Source: Microbacterium croceum (GTDB taxonomy: Bacteria; Actinomycetota; Actinomycetes; Actinomycetales; Microbacteriaceae). Taken from it: a stretch of 64,000 nt of DNA. How positions within the stretch are numbered: the stretch's first letter is position 1; the number at the start of each line of letters is the position of its first letter. Position numbers and translations under genes: made by a program. The notes beneath the pieces were generated by a model. The model searched no databases. It was given only the letters and a program-made list of their open reading frames with translations, and had not been told where the DNA came from. Below, in pieces: positions 24,968 to 33,854 of this stretch. The stretch is from NCBI RefSeq assembly GCF_023091245.1, contig NZ_JAHWXN010000002.1:124001-188000 (forward strand), read 5' to 3'.

Positions 24968-26725
24968 TCAGTCGAACTCTTCGATCCCCTGCAGACGCAC
25001 CTGCTCCAGGTCGAGGCGCGCCGAGATCCTGCGCACCACCAGGTCGTCGACGGTGCCGGAGCGGCGCAGCCCGAGCAGCACCTCGCGTTTGCGGTCGAGC
25101 ATGGCCAGCTTCAGGCGGGTGTGCTCCTCGTGGCGGATGAGCGGCGACCGCTGCATCACGTCGACATCGGCGGAGGTGGCGATCATCTGGAGGGTGGTTC
25201 CGTCGCCGCCATCCGTCGACGAGGGCAGAGCGCCCCCGCTGCCGAGGTTCTCCTCGACGCCGCCGCCGGCGCCGAGTGGGTCGGGCTCGTCGAGCATCTC
25301 ATCGAGCGCGTCCGCCTCGGCGTCGACGATGGCCTGTTCACGGGCGAGGGCCCTCGCGTTCGCGAACTCGAGCATCATGTAGCCCTCGCTGCGCACCCGA
25401 TCGCGCACCTCCTGGCCGATGCCGTGCTCCGCGGCGAGGTCGTCGAGCGCCGCCAGGGCGGCTCCCGAGATCGCCCGCTCGGCCAGCTCGTACTCCTCGT
25501 CGTCGGCATGGTCGACGGGGATGCGCGCCCAGCGCACGAGCGCGGGCAGGAGCGGGCCCTGCACGAGCAGGCTGAGCAGGATGACTCCGGCGGTGACGAA
25601 CACGACCTCGTCACGGCCGGCGGCATCCGGTCCGTCGGCGATCGTCGCCGGCACCGACAGGGCGATCGCGAGCGACACCGCCCCGCGCATACCGGCGACC
25701 GTGGACACGAGGCGGGCACGCGAGCGGACCCCTCTGGGCGGCGGGGGCGCGGAGGACCGCTGGAAGGGCACGCTGAGCAGCTGGAACAGGTACCGGACGA
25801 CGAGCAGTGTGACCCACACTGCCAGCGTCACCAGCACCAGGCGTCCGATCGCCGCCGCGGAGATCTCGTGCACGACGTACTGCACCTCGAGCCCGATGAG
25901 CACGAACAGGGCGCCGTTGAGCAGGAAGACCCCGAACGGCCAGGCCGCATCGGTCTGCCGGCGCGACGAGGCGGTCGTGACGCGTGGCGAGACGTAGGCC
26001 ACGATGAGCCCGGCGACGACGACCGCGAGCACTCCGGACGCATGCGCGATCTCGGCGAGCAGGAATGCGGTGAACGGGATCAGCAGGAGGGCGACGTTGA
26101 TCACCATGGTCGAGGAGACGCGGCTGAGCAGCACGTAGCCGAGTGCGGCGATCACGGTGCCGGCCGCGATACCGCCGACGTACGAGACCAGCACCGTCCA
26201 GGTGACCGACCAGGGTGTGATCTGGCCGCCGACCGCGAGAGAGACCGCGATCGCGTAGAGCACCAGCGCGGTGCCGTCGTTGGTGAGGCTCTCCGCCTTC
26301 AGCTTCATGAACATGCGTCGAGGCAGCAGCCGCCCGAGCGCGGCCACGGCGGTGGCATCCGGCGGGGCGACCGCAGCACCCAGGATGAGGGCGATCTCCC
26401 ACGGCATCCCGAACAGCACGCCGATACCGGCCACCGCGAAGGCCGACGCGACGACCAACAGCGTGCTCATCGGCAGGATGTAGCGGAAATCGCGGCGGAT
26501 GGCGCGCAGGGATGTCGTTAGGCTCTCCCAGAACAGCATCACCGGCAGGAACAGCAGCAGCACCGTCTCCGGCGGCAGCTGCACCTCGCGGAGCGCCGGG
26601 ACGAACCCGAGCGCGAGTCCGAAGATGACCAGCACCAGCGGCAGCGCGAGACGGATGCGGGGCGCCAGCAGCGCCCCCGCGAGAATCGTCAGCCCGAGCA
26701 GGACCGTGACCTCGAGACCTTCCAT
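24968..26725 (-). CDS. Na+/H+ (or K+/H+) antiporter, CPA1/NhaP type
   Basis: 585 aa. About 12 TM segments (residues 1-400) and a cytoplasmic tail of ~180 residues that is acidic and contains a Gly/Pro linker. ALILGAAVAPPDATAVAALGRLLPRR holds the conserved ion-site Asp of CPA1 antiporters. NDGTALVLYAIAVSLAV is the second conserved half. ATG at 26725 has GGGAGG. Exchanges cations for protons for pH or salt homeostasis. It stands alone on this strand between metQ and the ABC-F gene. Confidence 0.92.
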   Translation of the reverse strand: MEGLEVTVLLGLTILAGALLAPRIRLALPLVLVIFGLALGFVPALREVQLPPETVLLLFLPVMLFWESLTTSLRAIRRDFRYILPMSTLLVVASAFAVAGIGVLFGMPWEIALILGAAVAPPDATAVAALGRLLPRRMFMKLKAESLTNDGTALVLYAIAVSLAVGGQITPWSVTWTVLVSYVGGIAAGTVIAALGYVLLSRVSSTMVINVALLLIPFTAFLLAEIAHASGVLAVVVAGLIVAYVSPRVTTASSRRQTDAAWPFGVFLLNGALFVLIGLEVQYVVHEISAAAIGRLVLVTLAVWVTLLVVRYLFQLLSVPFQRSSAPPPPRGVRSRARLVSTVAGMRGAVSLAIALSVPATIADGPDAAGRDEVVFVTAGVILLSLLVQGPLLPALVRWARIPVDHADDEEYELAERAISGAALAALDDLAAEHGIGQEVRDRVRSEGYMMLEFANARALAREQAIVDAEADALDEMLDEPDPLGAGGGVEENLGSGGALPSSTDGGDGTTLQMIATSADVDVMQRSPLIRHEEHTRLKLAMLDRKREVLLGLRRSGTVDDLVVRRISARLDLEQVRLQGIEEFD

Positions 26726-26826
26726 GTGTACCTCCCGGATGCCGCAGGATCGTGCCGTGCGACACCGGATGGCGTCAGGCCCCGCCCAGAGCACAGCGCA
26801 TCGCACTGCCACCGTATTCCCAGGAA

Positions 26827-26855
26827 GGGGGGAGCAACAGACCCCCTCGCGGGGG
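26827..26855 (-). terminator. GC hairpin after the ABC-F gene
   Basis: CCCCC-TCGC-GGGGG (26842-26855) can alternatively pair with GGGGGG at 26827-26832, giving two competing stems just past the ABC-F stop at 26862. On the minus strand it is followed only by TCTGTTG, so termination is uncertain. Confidence 0.4.
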
Positions 26856-26861
26856 AATGGG

Positions 26862-28670
26862 TCAGCCGAGCTCTTCGGTCAGCTCGAACCAGCGCAGTTC
26901 CAGCTCGCCGATCTCGTCCTGCTGCGCGCTGATCTCCTTCATCCGGGCGCCCAGGCCCTCGAAGTCCGACTGGTCGTGCTCCGCGAGCGCGTGCTTGGCC
27001 TTGTCCACTTGCTGCGTCAGCTTCTCGATGCGGCGCTCCAGTGCGGAGATCTCCTTCTGCGCCGACCGGAGAGCGGCCCCGTCGAGACCTGCGGACTTCG
27101 TCGTGTTGACGGCCGTCTGCGACTTCGCTGGCGCCGCATCCTGCAGCTGTCGCAGCCGCAGGTACTCGTCCACGCCGCCAGGCAGGTGTCGCAGCCGACC
27201 GTCGAGGATCGCATACTGCTGATCCGTGACGCGCTCCAGGAAGTAGCGGTCGTGGCTGACGACGAGCAGCGTGCCGGACCACGAGTCGAGGAGGTCCTCG
27301 ATCGCGGAGAGCATGTCGGTGTCGAGATCGTTGGTGGGCTCGTCGAGGATCAGCACGTTCGGCTGATCGAGCAGCACCAGCAGCAGCTGCAGGCGGCGCT
27401 GCTGTCCACCCGAGAGATCCTTGACCGGGGTGGAGAGCTGCGCGGAATCGAAGCCGAGCCGTTCGAGGAGCTGACCGGGCGTGAGCTCCTGCGCCTTGGC
27501 GCCCGTCCCCATCGTGTATGAGGTGCGCAGCCGCGAGATCACGACGCGCACGGGCTCGCGCCGCACGTCCTCGAGCTCGTCGAGACGCTGGGTGAGGGTC
27601 TTGACCTTCACCGTCGTCCCCCGCTTGACGCGGCCGACCGTGGGCTCGACGGTGCCGGAGATGAGTCCGAGGAGCGTGGACTTGCCTGCACCGTTGACGC
27701 CGAGGATGCCGGTGCGCTCGCCGGGAGCGATCCGCCACTCGACGTCGCGCAGAACGGTCTTCTCTCCGCCTTCGGGCGTGGGGTAGGTCACCCCGACGTC
27801 GAGCAGGTCGACGACATCCTTGCCCAGGCGGGAGACCGCGAGAGACTGCAGGGACACCTTGTCGCGGATCTCAGGGACGTCGGCGATGAGCTCGTTGGCC
27901 GCATCGATGCGGAACTTGGGCTTGGCCGTGCGCGCCGGGGCGCCACGGCGCAGCCAGGCGAGCTCCTTCTTGGCGAGGTTCTGACGCTTCGCCTCGGTGG
28001 CCGACGCCATGCGATCGCGCTCGACACGCTGCAGGATGTAGGCCGCGTATCCGCCCTCGAAGGGCTCGACGATGCGGTCGTGCACCTCCCAGGTCTCGGT
28101 GCAGATCTCGTCGAGGAACCAGCGGTCGTGGGTGACGACCAGCAGAGCGCCCGAGTTCGGCGACCAGCGCTTCTTCAGGTGTCCGGCGAGCCAGGTGATG
28201 GCCTCGACGTCGAGGTGGTTGGTCGGCTCGTCGAGCGCGATCACGTCCCAGTCGCCGGTGAGGAGCTTGGCGAGCGAGACGCGACGGCGCTGTCCACCGC
28301 TGAGCGAGCCGATCTCGGCATCCCAGGGCAGGTCGCGGAGCAGCCCGTCGATCACGTCGCGGACGCGCGGATCCCCCGCCCACTCGTACTCCGGGGTGTC
28401 GCCGACGACCGCGGCACTGATCGTGAGGTCGTCGCTGAGGGTGTCGGCCTGGGACAGCACGCCGATCGTGGTGCCGCCGCGCACGGTGACTCGTCCGGAG
28501 TTGGGTTCCTTGAGACCCGCGAGCATCCCGAGCAGGCTCGACTTGCCGTCGCCGTTGCGGCCGACGATGCCGATCCGATCCCCCTCCTCGATCCCGAGGG
28601 TCACGGAGTCGAAGACGACCCTGGTCGGATATTCGAGATGAAGGGACTCTGCCCCGAGAAGATGTGCCAT
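26862..28670 (-). CDS. ABC-F ATPase (Uup-like)
   Basis: 602 aa with no TM segments. Two ABC domains: Walker A GRNGDGKSS and GVNGAGKST, signatures LSGGQRRRVSLAK and LSGGQQRRLQLLL, Walker B ALDEPTNHLD and LDEPTNDLD. A linker lies between them, and a C-terminal Lys/Glu-rich coiled coil (about 520-600) is typical of Uup. ABC-F proteins act on ribosomes or, for Uup, on branched DNA/ribosome assembly. ATG at 28670 with GGGGAG is preferred over an open upstream extension that overlaps the divergent HNH gene. Confidence 0.93.
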   Translation of the reverse strand: MAHLLGAESLHLEYPTRVVFDSVTLGIEEGDRIGIVGRNGDGKSSLLGMLAGLKEPNSGRVTVRGGTTIGVLSQADTLSDDLTISAAVVGDTPEYEWAGDPRVRDVIDGLLRDLPWDAEIGSLSGGQRRRVSLAKLLTGDWDVIALDEPTNHLDVEAITWLAGHLKKRWSPNSGALLVVTHDRWFLDEICTETWEVHDRIVEPFEGGYAAYILQRVERDRMASATEAKRQNLAKKELAWLRRGAPARTAKPKFRIDAANELIADVPEIRDKVSLQSLAVSRLGKDVVDLLDVGVTYPTPEGGEKTVLRDVEWRIAPGERTGILGVNGAGKSTLLGLISGTVEPTVGRVKRGTTVKVKTLTQRLDELEDVRREPVRVVISRLRTSYTMGTGAKAQELTPGQLLERLGFDSAQLSTPVKDLSGGQQRRLQLLLVLLDQPNVLILDEPTNDLDTDMLSAIEDLLDSWSGTLLVVSHDRYFLERVTDQQYAILDGRLRHLPGGVDEYLRLRQLQDAAPAKSQTAVNTTKSAGLDGAALRSAQKEISALERRIEKLTQQVDKAKHALAEHDQSDFEGLGARMKEISAQQDEIGELELRWFELTEELG

Positions 28671-28809
28671 GTCACTCCCCAGGGTAGTCGCGCGGGACTG
28701 GGCGTTCGCCCGCGGGGGCCGCCCGGAACGCTCCTGGAGCGCGGATCGCGGTGGCGCACGCGCTGCCACATCATCTTCGAATGTCGGTGGTCGGTGGTGG
28801 ACTGTGTTC

Positions 28810-30282
28810 ATGGCCGACCTGCTCGACGCGAACGACTCCCAGATGGCGATACTCGCCGATCTGGTCGCCGGGCTGCAGGCGGCGGAGGAGACCATCAGCG
28901 GAATGCTGGCTGCCCGCGACGGCATGCTCGCGATGGCGTCGCGGTTGGCGATCGACATCGCCAGACAGGCGGACCACCCCGACTACGGCGACATGGCGAC
29001 GCGCGCAGTGGCCGCCGAGATCGGTGCCGCACAACGCGTGAGCGATCGCACGATCGAACGTCGGATGGCCGCGGCGTCTCGCCTCGTGACCGATCTGCCC
29101 GACGTGTGGGCGGCGCAGGGCGCCGGGCGCATCACCGCCGCGCATACGCGGGTCATCGTCGAGGCGGGAGCGCATCTCGATGATCCCCTCGACCGCGCGG
29201 CCTACGCGGCCGCAGTCCTCGTGATCGCAGAAGTAGAGTCGCCGAACCGCCTGCGTCGCCATGCGCGCAGGATCGCTGAGCAGTTCCAGGCACGGTCGCT
29301 GACGCAGCGTCATCGCGACGCGCGCGACAACCGACGCGTCTGGGTGAACGACCTCGATGACGGGATGTCCGAGCTGGGCGTGCAGGGGCCGTCGACGCTC
29401 ATCCACGGCATGTACGTCCGCCTGTCGCAGATGGCGCACCGCGTGCATGAGGAGAACGCCCGTGCCGCGAAGGAACGGAAGGCGACGGATGCTCGCGCTG
29501 CGTCGGACGATCGCTCCGCCGATCCCTCCCTCGAGTCTTCCCCCGACCCTTCCCTCGTGTCATCCCCCGAGTCTTCCCCCGAGTCTTCCCCCGAGTCTTC
29601 CCCCGAGTCTTCCGACGAGCCCATCGACGACCGCACGGTCGACCAGCTGCGCGCGGACCTGCTCGCAGATCTCGTGCTCACCGGCGCACCGACCGGGCAC
29701 GACTCGGAAGACGCGCTCCTCGGTGCCGTCCGCGCACACGTGGAGGTGACCGTGCCGGTGATGACCTTGATGGACACGCGCGGATCGCAGGCACACCTGC
29801 CACCGGCAGAGCTCGACGGTCGCTGCCCGATCGACGCCGACACCGCGCGCAGGATCGCCGGGTCTGTCGTGGGATGGGAGCGGGTTCTGACCCACCCGAT
29901 CAGCGGAGCACTACTCGCCGTCGACCGATATCGGCCAGGCGATCAACTGAAGCGACATCTCCGGGCGAGGGATCAGCGCTGCCGATTCCCGACGTGCGGT
30001 CTTGCGGCACGCACCTGCGACATCGACCACAACCATGCCGCGGCCGAGGGCGGGCCGACCTGCGACGACAATCTCGCGCACTTCTGCCGGCGACATCACA
30101 TGATGAAGCACCACTCCCCCTGGCAGGTTCAGCAGAAGCTGAGCGGCGTCCTCGAATGGAGGAGCCCGACGGGCGAGGTGTACATCGACCGACCGCCTGC
30201 GCAGAACACGGTGCGGTTCACGCCCGGCGAGTTCGAGACCACACAGTTCGATACCACCGAATCGGCGCCCGTGCCGTTCTGA
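28810..30282 (+). CDS. DUF222 / HNH endonuclease-domain protein
   Basis: 490 aa. The N-terminal DUF222 region (about 1-330) includes AQRVSDRTIERRMAAASRLVTDLPDVWAAQGAGRITAAHTRVIVEAG. A Ser/Glu/Pro low-complexity insert of about 30 residues (around 235-275) has four ESSP repeats. The C-terminal HNH nuclease has RDQRCRFPTCG, CDIDHNHAAAEGG and FCRRHHMMKHHSPW, with Cys pairs for zinc. This 13E12-like family is multi-copy in actinobacteria and its role is not established. ATG at 28810 is chosen; the frame is open further upstream with unlikely composition. Confidence 0.9.
   Translation: MADLLDANDSQMAILADLVAGLQAAEETISGMLAARDGMLAMASRLAIDIARQADHPDYGDMATRAVAAEIGAAQRVSDRTIERRMAAASRLVTDLPDVWAAQGAGRITAAHTRVIVEAGAHLDDPLDRAAYAAAVLVIAEVESPNRLRRHARRIAEQFQARSLTQRHRDARDNRRVWVNDLDDGMSELGVQGPSTLIHGMYVRLSQMAHRVHEENARAAKERKATDARAASDDRSADPSLESSPDPSLVSSPESSPESSPESSPESSDEPIDDRTVDQLRADLLADLVLTGAPTGHDSEDALLGAVRAHVEVTVPVMTLMDTRGSQAHLPPAELDGRCPIDADTARRIAGSVVGWERVLTHPISGALLAVDRYRPGDQLKRHLRARDQRCRFPTCGLAARTCDIDHNHAAAEGGPTCDDNLAHFCRRHHMMKHHSPWQVQQKLSGVLEWRSPTGEVYIDRPPAQNTVRFTPGEFETTQFDTTESAPVPF
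29567..29613 (+). repeat. 12-bp in-frame tandem repeat (about four copies)
   Basis: The unit CCGAGTCTTCCC recurs from 29567, encoding Glu-Ser-Ser-Pro each time, with degenerate copies just upstream (from about 29520). It lies in the linker between DUF222 and HNH, where length changes in steps of four residues would be tolerated. Confidence 0.85.
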
Positions 30283-30322
30283 GATCGCCCGGGGAGCGGT
30301 CTCCAACGGCTCCCGTCCGACC

Positions 30323-30328
30323 TAAACT
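30323..30328 (+). promoter_or_regulatory. -10 box for leaderless transcript
   Basis: TAAACT lies 6 bases before the GTG at 30335 and no Shine-Dalgarno is present in between, so transcription should start at the start codon. No good -35 is visible. Confidence 0.5.
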
Positions 30329-30334
30329 CGACGG

Positions 30335-31186
30335 GTGTCATGGAATCGCCGAGTGTTCTCCCTCTCGCTAGACGATCGCAAGGCGAAGCTGGTCCGGTCG
30401 AGAAGGCATTCCGACCGCTACGAACTCAGCGTCGACGGCATCCCGCAATCCGTCGTCTCGATGACCGAGCCCACCAGGCTCGAGTACGCCTACACCCAGC
30501 ACATCGCCCGCGCGATGGACGCCGCCGCCGAGCCCGGCGCACCGCTGTTCACCGTGCATCTGGGCGCCGGAGCACTCACGCTGGCACGGTACGTCGAGGC
30601 CACGCGCGCCGGATCACCTCAACTCGTGGTCGAGTTCGAGCCCGAGCTCTACGCCGCAGTCATCGCCGCGCTGCCCCTGCCTCCCGGCGCTGACGTGCGA
30701 GTCATCTTCGGTGATGCACGGGCGGTCGCAGACGCGGAGCTTCCTGATGAGGAGTGGGTGGACGCACGCTTCACCGTCGTCGATCTCTGGGATGCCGCCG
30801 TCATCCGGCATCGCGTGGCCAGCCAGGAGTTCTACCGCCGGGTCGCCGCACGCTCCGCCGCATCCGGCGTCGTCGCAGTGAACCTGCTCGACGGGCATCC
30901 CTTCGAGTACTCACGGCGACAGGCGGCCACCCTGCGATCCGTGTTCGAACATGTGGCCGTCGTGCTCGACGCAGAACCCGAAGACGATGAAGGACCGCTC
31001 GGCAACGTCGTCGTCTTCGCGAGCGATGAGCCGCTGGAAATCGTCATGACCCCCGAGCTCCTCGGCACCCCGCGCCCACCGCTTCTCCACGACGGCCAGC
31101 TGACGTCGTGGATCGCGGGAGCGCGCATCATGACCGACGCCGACGGCACCGACTCCCCCGACCCCGACGACCCGCTCTGGAACTAG
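30335..31186 (+). CDS. spermidine-synthase-like methyltransferase-fold protein
   Basis: 283 aa. Rossmann-type fold with TVHLGAGALTLARYV in place of the SAM/dcSAM glycine-rich loop, followed by LVVEFEPELYAAVIAALPLPPGADVRVIFGDARA and FTVVDLWDAAVI. This is the pattern of actinobacterial spermidine-synthase-like proteins. True aminopropyltransferase active-site motifs are not obvious, so polyamine synthesis should not be assumed. GTG start is leaderless. It follows the HNH gene on the same strand. Confidence 0.75.
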   Translation: MSWNRRVFSLSLDDRKAKLVRSRRHSDRYELSVDGIPQSVVSMTEPTRLEYAYTQHIARAMDAAAEPGAPLFTVHLGAGALTLARYVEATRAGSPQLVVEFEPELYAAVIAALPLPPGADVRVIFGDARAVADAELPDEEWVDARFTVVDLWDAAVIRHRVASQEFYRRVAARSAASGVVAVNLLDGHPFEYSRRQAATLRSVFEHVAVVLDAEPEDDEGPLGNVVVFASDEPLEIVMTPELLGTPRPPLLHDGQLTSWIAGARIMTDADGTDSPDPDDPLWN

Positions 31187-31205
31187 CGCGTCGCGCGACC
31201 ACCCC

Positions 31206-31243
31206 TTTCTCCCGAGAACGCGCATTTCTCCTGAGAACGCGAA
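31206..31243. repeat. two tandem 19-bp units with TTCTC-NN-GAGAA core
   Basis: TTTCTCCCGAGAACGCGCA (31206-31224) is followed immediately by TTTCTCCTGAGAACGCGAA (31225-31243). Each contains the palindrome TTCTC-NN-GAGAA. They lie between convergent genes beside a long hairpin. Confidence 0.75.
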
Positions 31244-31279
31244 CGAGCCGCCCGGAACCCGAAGGTCCGGACGGCTCGT
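31243..31279. terminator. strong hairpin between convergent genes
   Basis: ACGAGCCG + CCGGA (31243-31250, 31252-31256) pair with TCCGG + CGGCTCGT (31266-31270, 31272-31279): 13 pairs with one symmetric mismatch and a 9-base loop. It starts 29 bases past the stop of the sugar-binding protein gene on the minus strand. No T-run. Confidence 0.65.
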
Positions 31280-31308
31280 GGTGCGCCCTCGACGAGGGCT
31301 GGTGCTGC

Positions 31309-32424
31309 TTACTGGAACGACTTCACGATCTCGAGAAGGCTCGGCACGTTGGCGTATGCGTCAGCCGCGTTCGCCTTCGTGACGATGATCGGCTCCAGCA
31401 GGTAGGCCGGAACGACCTTCTTGCCGTTGTCGTAGGACTCGGTGTCGTTGACGTCGACCTTCTCGCCCTTCTGCAGCTGACCGACCATCTTGATCGACTG
31501 CTCGACGAGCAGCGTGGTGTCCTTGTTGATCGTGGAGTACTGGATGCCCTCCATGATCGACTTGACCGACTCGACCTCGGAGTCCTGACCCGTGACGACC
31601 GGAACCGGCTTGCCGGCACCCTGCACCGAGGTGATGATGGCGCGAGCGAGGGTGTCGTTCGGGGAGAGGACGCCGTCGAGCGTCTCGGAGCTGTAGGTCG
31701 ACGTGAGGATGGAGTCCATACGACGCTGCGCGTTCTCCGGCTTCCATCCCTCGGTCGCCGTCTGCGCGATCTCGGTCTGGCCCGAAACGACCTTCAGCGT
31801 GCCATCGTCGATCTTCGGCTGGAGGACCTTCATCGCGCCGTCGAAGAACACGGCGGAGTTCGCGTCATCCGGGGAACCGGAGAACAGCTCGATGTTGTAC
31901 GGCGCATCGTGACCGGCGCGCTCGGCGAGTCCATCGAGCAGAGCCTGACCCTGCAGCTCGCCGACCTTGAAGTTGTCGAACGCGACGTAGTAGTCGACGG
32001 CCTCGGTGTTCTCGATCAGACGGTCGTACGCGATGACGGTGACGCCGGCGTCGCGGGCTGCCTCGACCTGCGTTGTCAGCTGCTTGCCGTCCTTCGCTCC
32101 GATGATGATGACCTTCGCACCACCGGTGACCATCGCCTGGATCTGGTTCTGCTGCTCGGCGACCGTGTTGCTGGCCGGTGCGTACTGGACGTCGGCCTTG
32201 AAGCCGGCCTTCTCGAGGCCGTCCGTGAACAGCTGACCGGCGAGGACCCAGTTCTCCGAGGTCTTGTCCGGGAGGGCGACACCGATCGTGGCGTCAGCGG
32301 CGAAACCCTTGGCGGTCTCCTCCCCTGCTCCGGAACCGGTACCACCGCGCTCCGAGGAGCAACCGGTGAGGGCGAATGCGCCCGCGACGACAAGCGCTGT
32401 CGCCGACAGAAGAATCTTCTTCAT
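31309..32424 (-). CDS. sugar ABC transporter substrate-binding lipoprotein (ChvE/MmsE type)
   Basis: 371 aa. Signal peptide and lipobox LTGC, lipidated Cys22, then a periplasmic-binding-protein-like domain (Peripla_BP_4) with IGVALPDKTSENWVLAG and SPNDTLARAIITSVQGAG. The closest relatives by pattern are ChvE/GguAB multiple-sugar binding proteins for aldoses such as arabinose, galactose, glucose or xylose. It is the last gene of the ATPase-permease-binding protein operon controlled by the LacI regulator at 35526. The 59-base gap to the permease may carry a weak RBS. Confidence 0.92.
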   Translation of the reverse strand: MKKILLSATALVVAGAFALTGCSSERGGTGSGAGEETAKGFAADATIGVALPDKTSENWVLAGQLFTDGLEKAGFKADVQYAPASNTVAEQQNQIQAMVTGGAKVIIIGAKDGKQLTTQVEAARDAGVTVIAYDRLIENTEAVDYYVAFDNFKVGELQGQALLDGLAERAGHDAPYNIELFSGSPDDANSAVFFDGAMKVLQPKIDDGTLKVVSGQTEIAQTATEGWKPENAQRRMDSILTSTYSSETLDGVLSPNDTLARAIITSVQGAGKPVPVVTGQDSEVESVKSIMEGIQYSTINKDTTLLVEQSIKMVGQLQKGEKVDVNDTESYDNGKKVVPAYLLEPIIVTKANAADAYANVPSLLEIVKSFQ

Positions 32425-32483
32425 GTGATCTCTTTCTCTGGTGTGTGAAGGTCTCGTCGCGCGTGCGGCACGCGGCTCGACCC

Positions 32484-33854
32484 CTACTTTCCGCGCGTCT
32501 CGTCGACGGCGGGGGCTTCGTACTTCTGGCTGGTGGGGTAATTCGCCTTCGGATCGAAGGTCGCGAGCGCCGGGTCCTCCTTGCGGCCGAAGCGGCGCGT
32601 CATGAACCCGATGATCGAGGGACGGCCCTGCTGCTTGTTCCAGACGTCGACACCGACCGCGAACAGGAGCACGAGGCCCTTGATCATCGAGACGACGTCG
32701 GCGCCCTGCCCGAGCAGAGCCAGGCCGTTGTTCAGGAACGCCATCACGAGACCACCGATGATCGAGCCGATGACGGTTCCGATACCACCCGAGACGGCGG
32801 CGCCACCGATGAAGACCGAGGCGATCGCGTCGAGCTCCCAGCCGTTGCCGTCCTGCGGACCCGATGCGGTGGCACGGGAGACGTAGATCATGCCGGCGAG
32901 GGCGGCGAGGACCGACATGTTCATCATGACGAAGAAGTCGACCCAGCGGTCCTTGACGCCCGACAGGCGAGCCGCCTGGCGGTTGCCGCCGACGGCGTAG
33001 ATGTGACGGCCGAACACCGTGTTGTTCGTGATGAAGGTGTACAAGATCACCAGGAGCAGCAGGATCACGCCCGAGATCGGGAAGCTGGTGCCCTCACGCC
33101 CGGTGGCGAACAGCCATCCGGCGATCAGGATGACGACCGAGATCAGGATCACCTTGGTCGTGCTGACCCAGGCGGGCGCCATCTCGGAGCCCATCTTGCG
33201 CTGGGCCCGACGCAGGCGGATCTCGGAGATCACGATCCACGCGACGCCGATCAGCGCGAGCACCATGGTCAGCACGTTGAACGGGACCGGGATGAACGAC
33301 AGCTCCGGCAGGTAGCCCGCGCCGATGATCTTGAAGCCATCGGGCACCGGCACCGACTGCGAGTCGCCGACCCACTGGTTCGCACCGCGGAAGAACAGCA
33401 TGCCGGCGAGCGTCACGATGAACGCGGGCACCCCGACATAAGCGACCCAGAACCCCTGCCAGGCGCCGACCAGCACGCCGACACCGAGTCCGAGCAGGAT
33501 CGCGAGCGGCCAAGGGAGATCCCAGTCCGCCATCGCCTTGGCCACGATGATGCCGGTGAACGCCGCCACGGAACCGACCGACAGGTCGATGTGGCCCATG
33601 ATGATGACCATCACCATGCCGATCGCGAGGATCAGGATGTAGGAGTACTGGTTGACGACGTTGATCAGGTTGCCGGACGAGAGCGTCAGTCCCTGCCCCT
33701 TGAAGATCCAGGTCAGCACCTGGAACACGACCAGGATGACGACGAGGCTGCCGAGGATGCTGAACTGGCGCAGCGTCGACTGCCCGCCCCCGAACATCTT
33801 CGTGATGTCCTTGAAGTGGAAGCCGCGCTTCGCGGTGGTCGATTCGGTGGTCAT
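32484..33854 (-). CDS. sugar ABC transporter permease (GguB/MmsB type)
   Basis: 456 aa, long for the class because of extra loops, with about 10-12 TM segments. The conserved cytoplasmic loop of BPD_transp_2 permeases appears as [40 protein letters not shown]. The ATG at 33854 overlaps the ATPase stop by 4 bases (ATGA), so the frame continuing far upstream is not used. It works with the double ATPase and the ChvE-type lipoprotein. Confidence 0.93.
   Translation of the reverse strand: MTTESTTAKRGFHFKDITKMFGGGQSTLRQFSILGSLVVILVVFQVLTWIFKGQGLTLSSGNLINVVNQYSYILILAIGMVMVIIMGHIDLSVGSVAAFTGIIVAKAMADWDLPWPLAILLGLGVGVLVGAWQGFWVAYVGVPAFIVTLAGMLFFRGANQWVGDSQSVPVPDGFKIIGAGYLPELSFIPVPFNVLTMVLALIGVAWIVISEIRLRRAQRKMGSEMAPAWVSTTKVILISVVILIAGWLFATGREGTSFPISGVILLLLVILYTFITNNTVFGRHIYAVGGNRQAARLSGVKDRWVDFFVMMNMSVLAALAGMIYVSRATASGPQDGNGWELDAIASVFIGGAAVSGGIGTVIGSIIGGLVMAFLNNGLALLGQGADVVSMIKGLVLLFAVGVDVWNKQQGRPSIIGFMTRRFGRKEDPALATFDPKANYPTSQKYEAPAVDETRGK

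Noticed and set aside
23045..26521. 1158-codon open frame on the + strand
   Set aside because: It is antisense to metN, metQ and the NhaP-type gene, all with clear domains. Its composition (Arg/Asp/Gly/His-rich) is that of a high-GC shadow frame.
29567..29613. CRISPR-like or mobile repeat
   Set aside because: It is an in-frame 12-bp coding repeat giving Glu-Ser-Ser-Pro within one protein.
30335..31186. genuine spermidine synthase (speE)
   Set aside because: Only the Rossmann-type core matches; aminopropyl-transfer active-site motifs are not evident, so only a family-level call is made.
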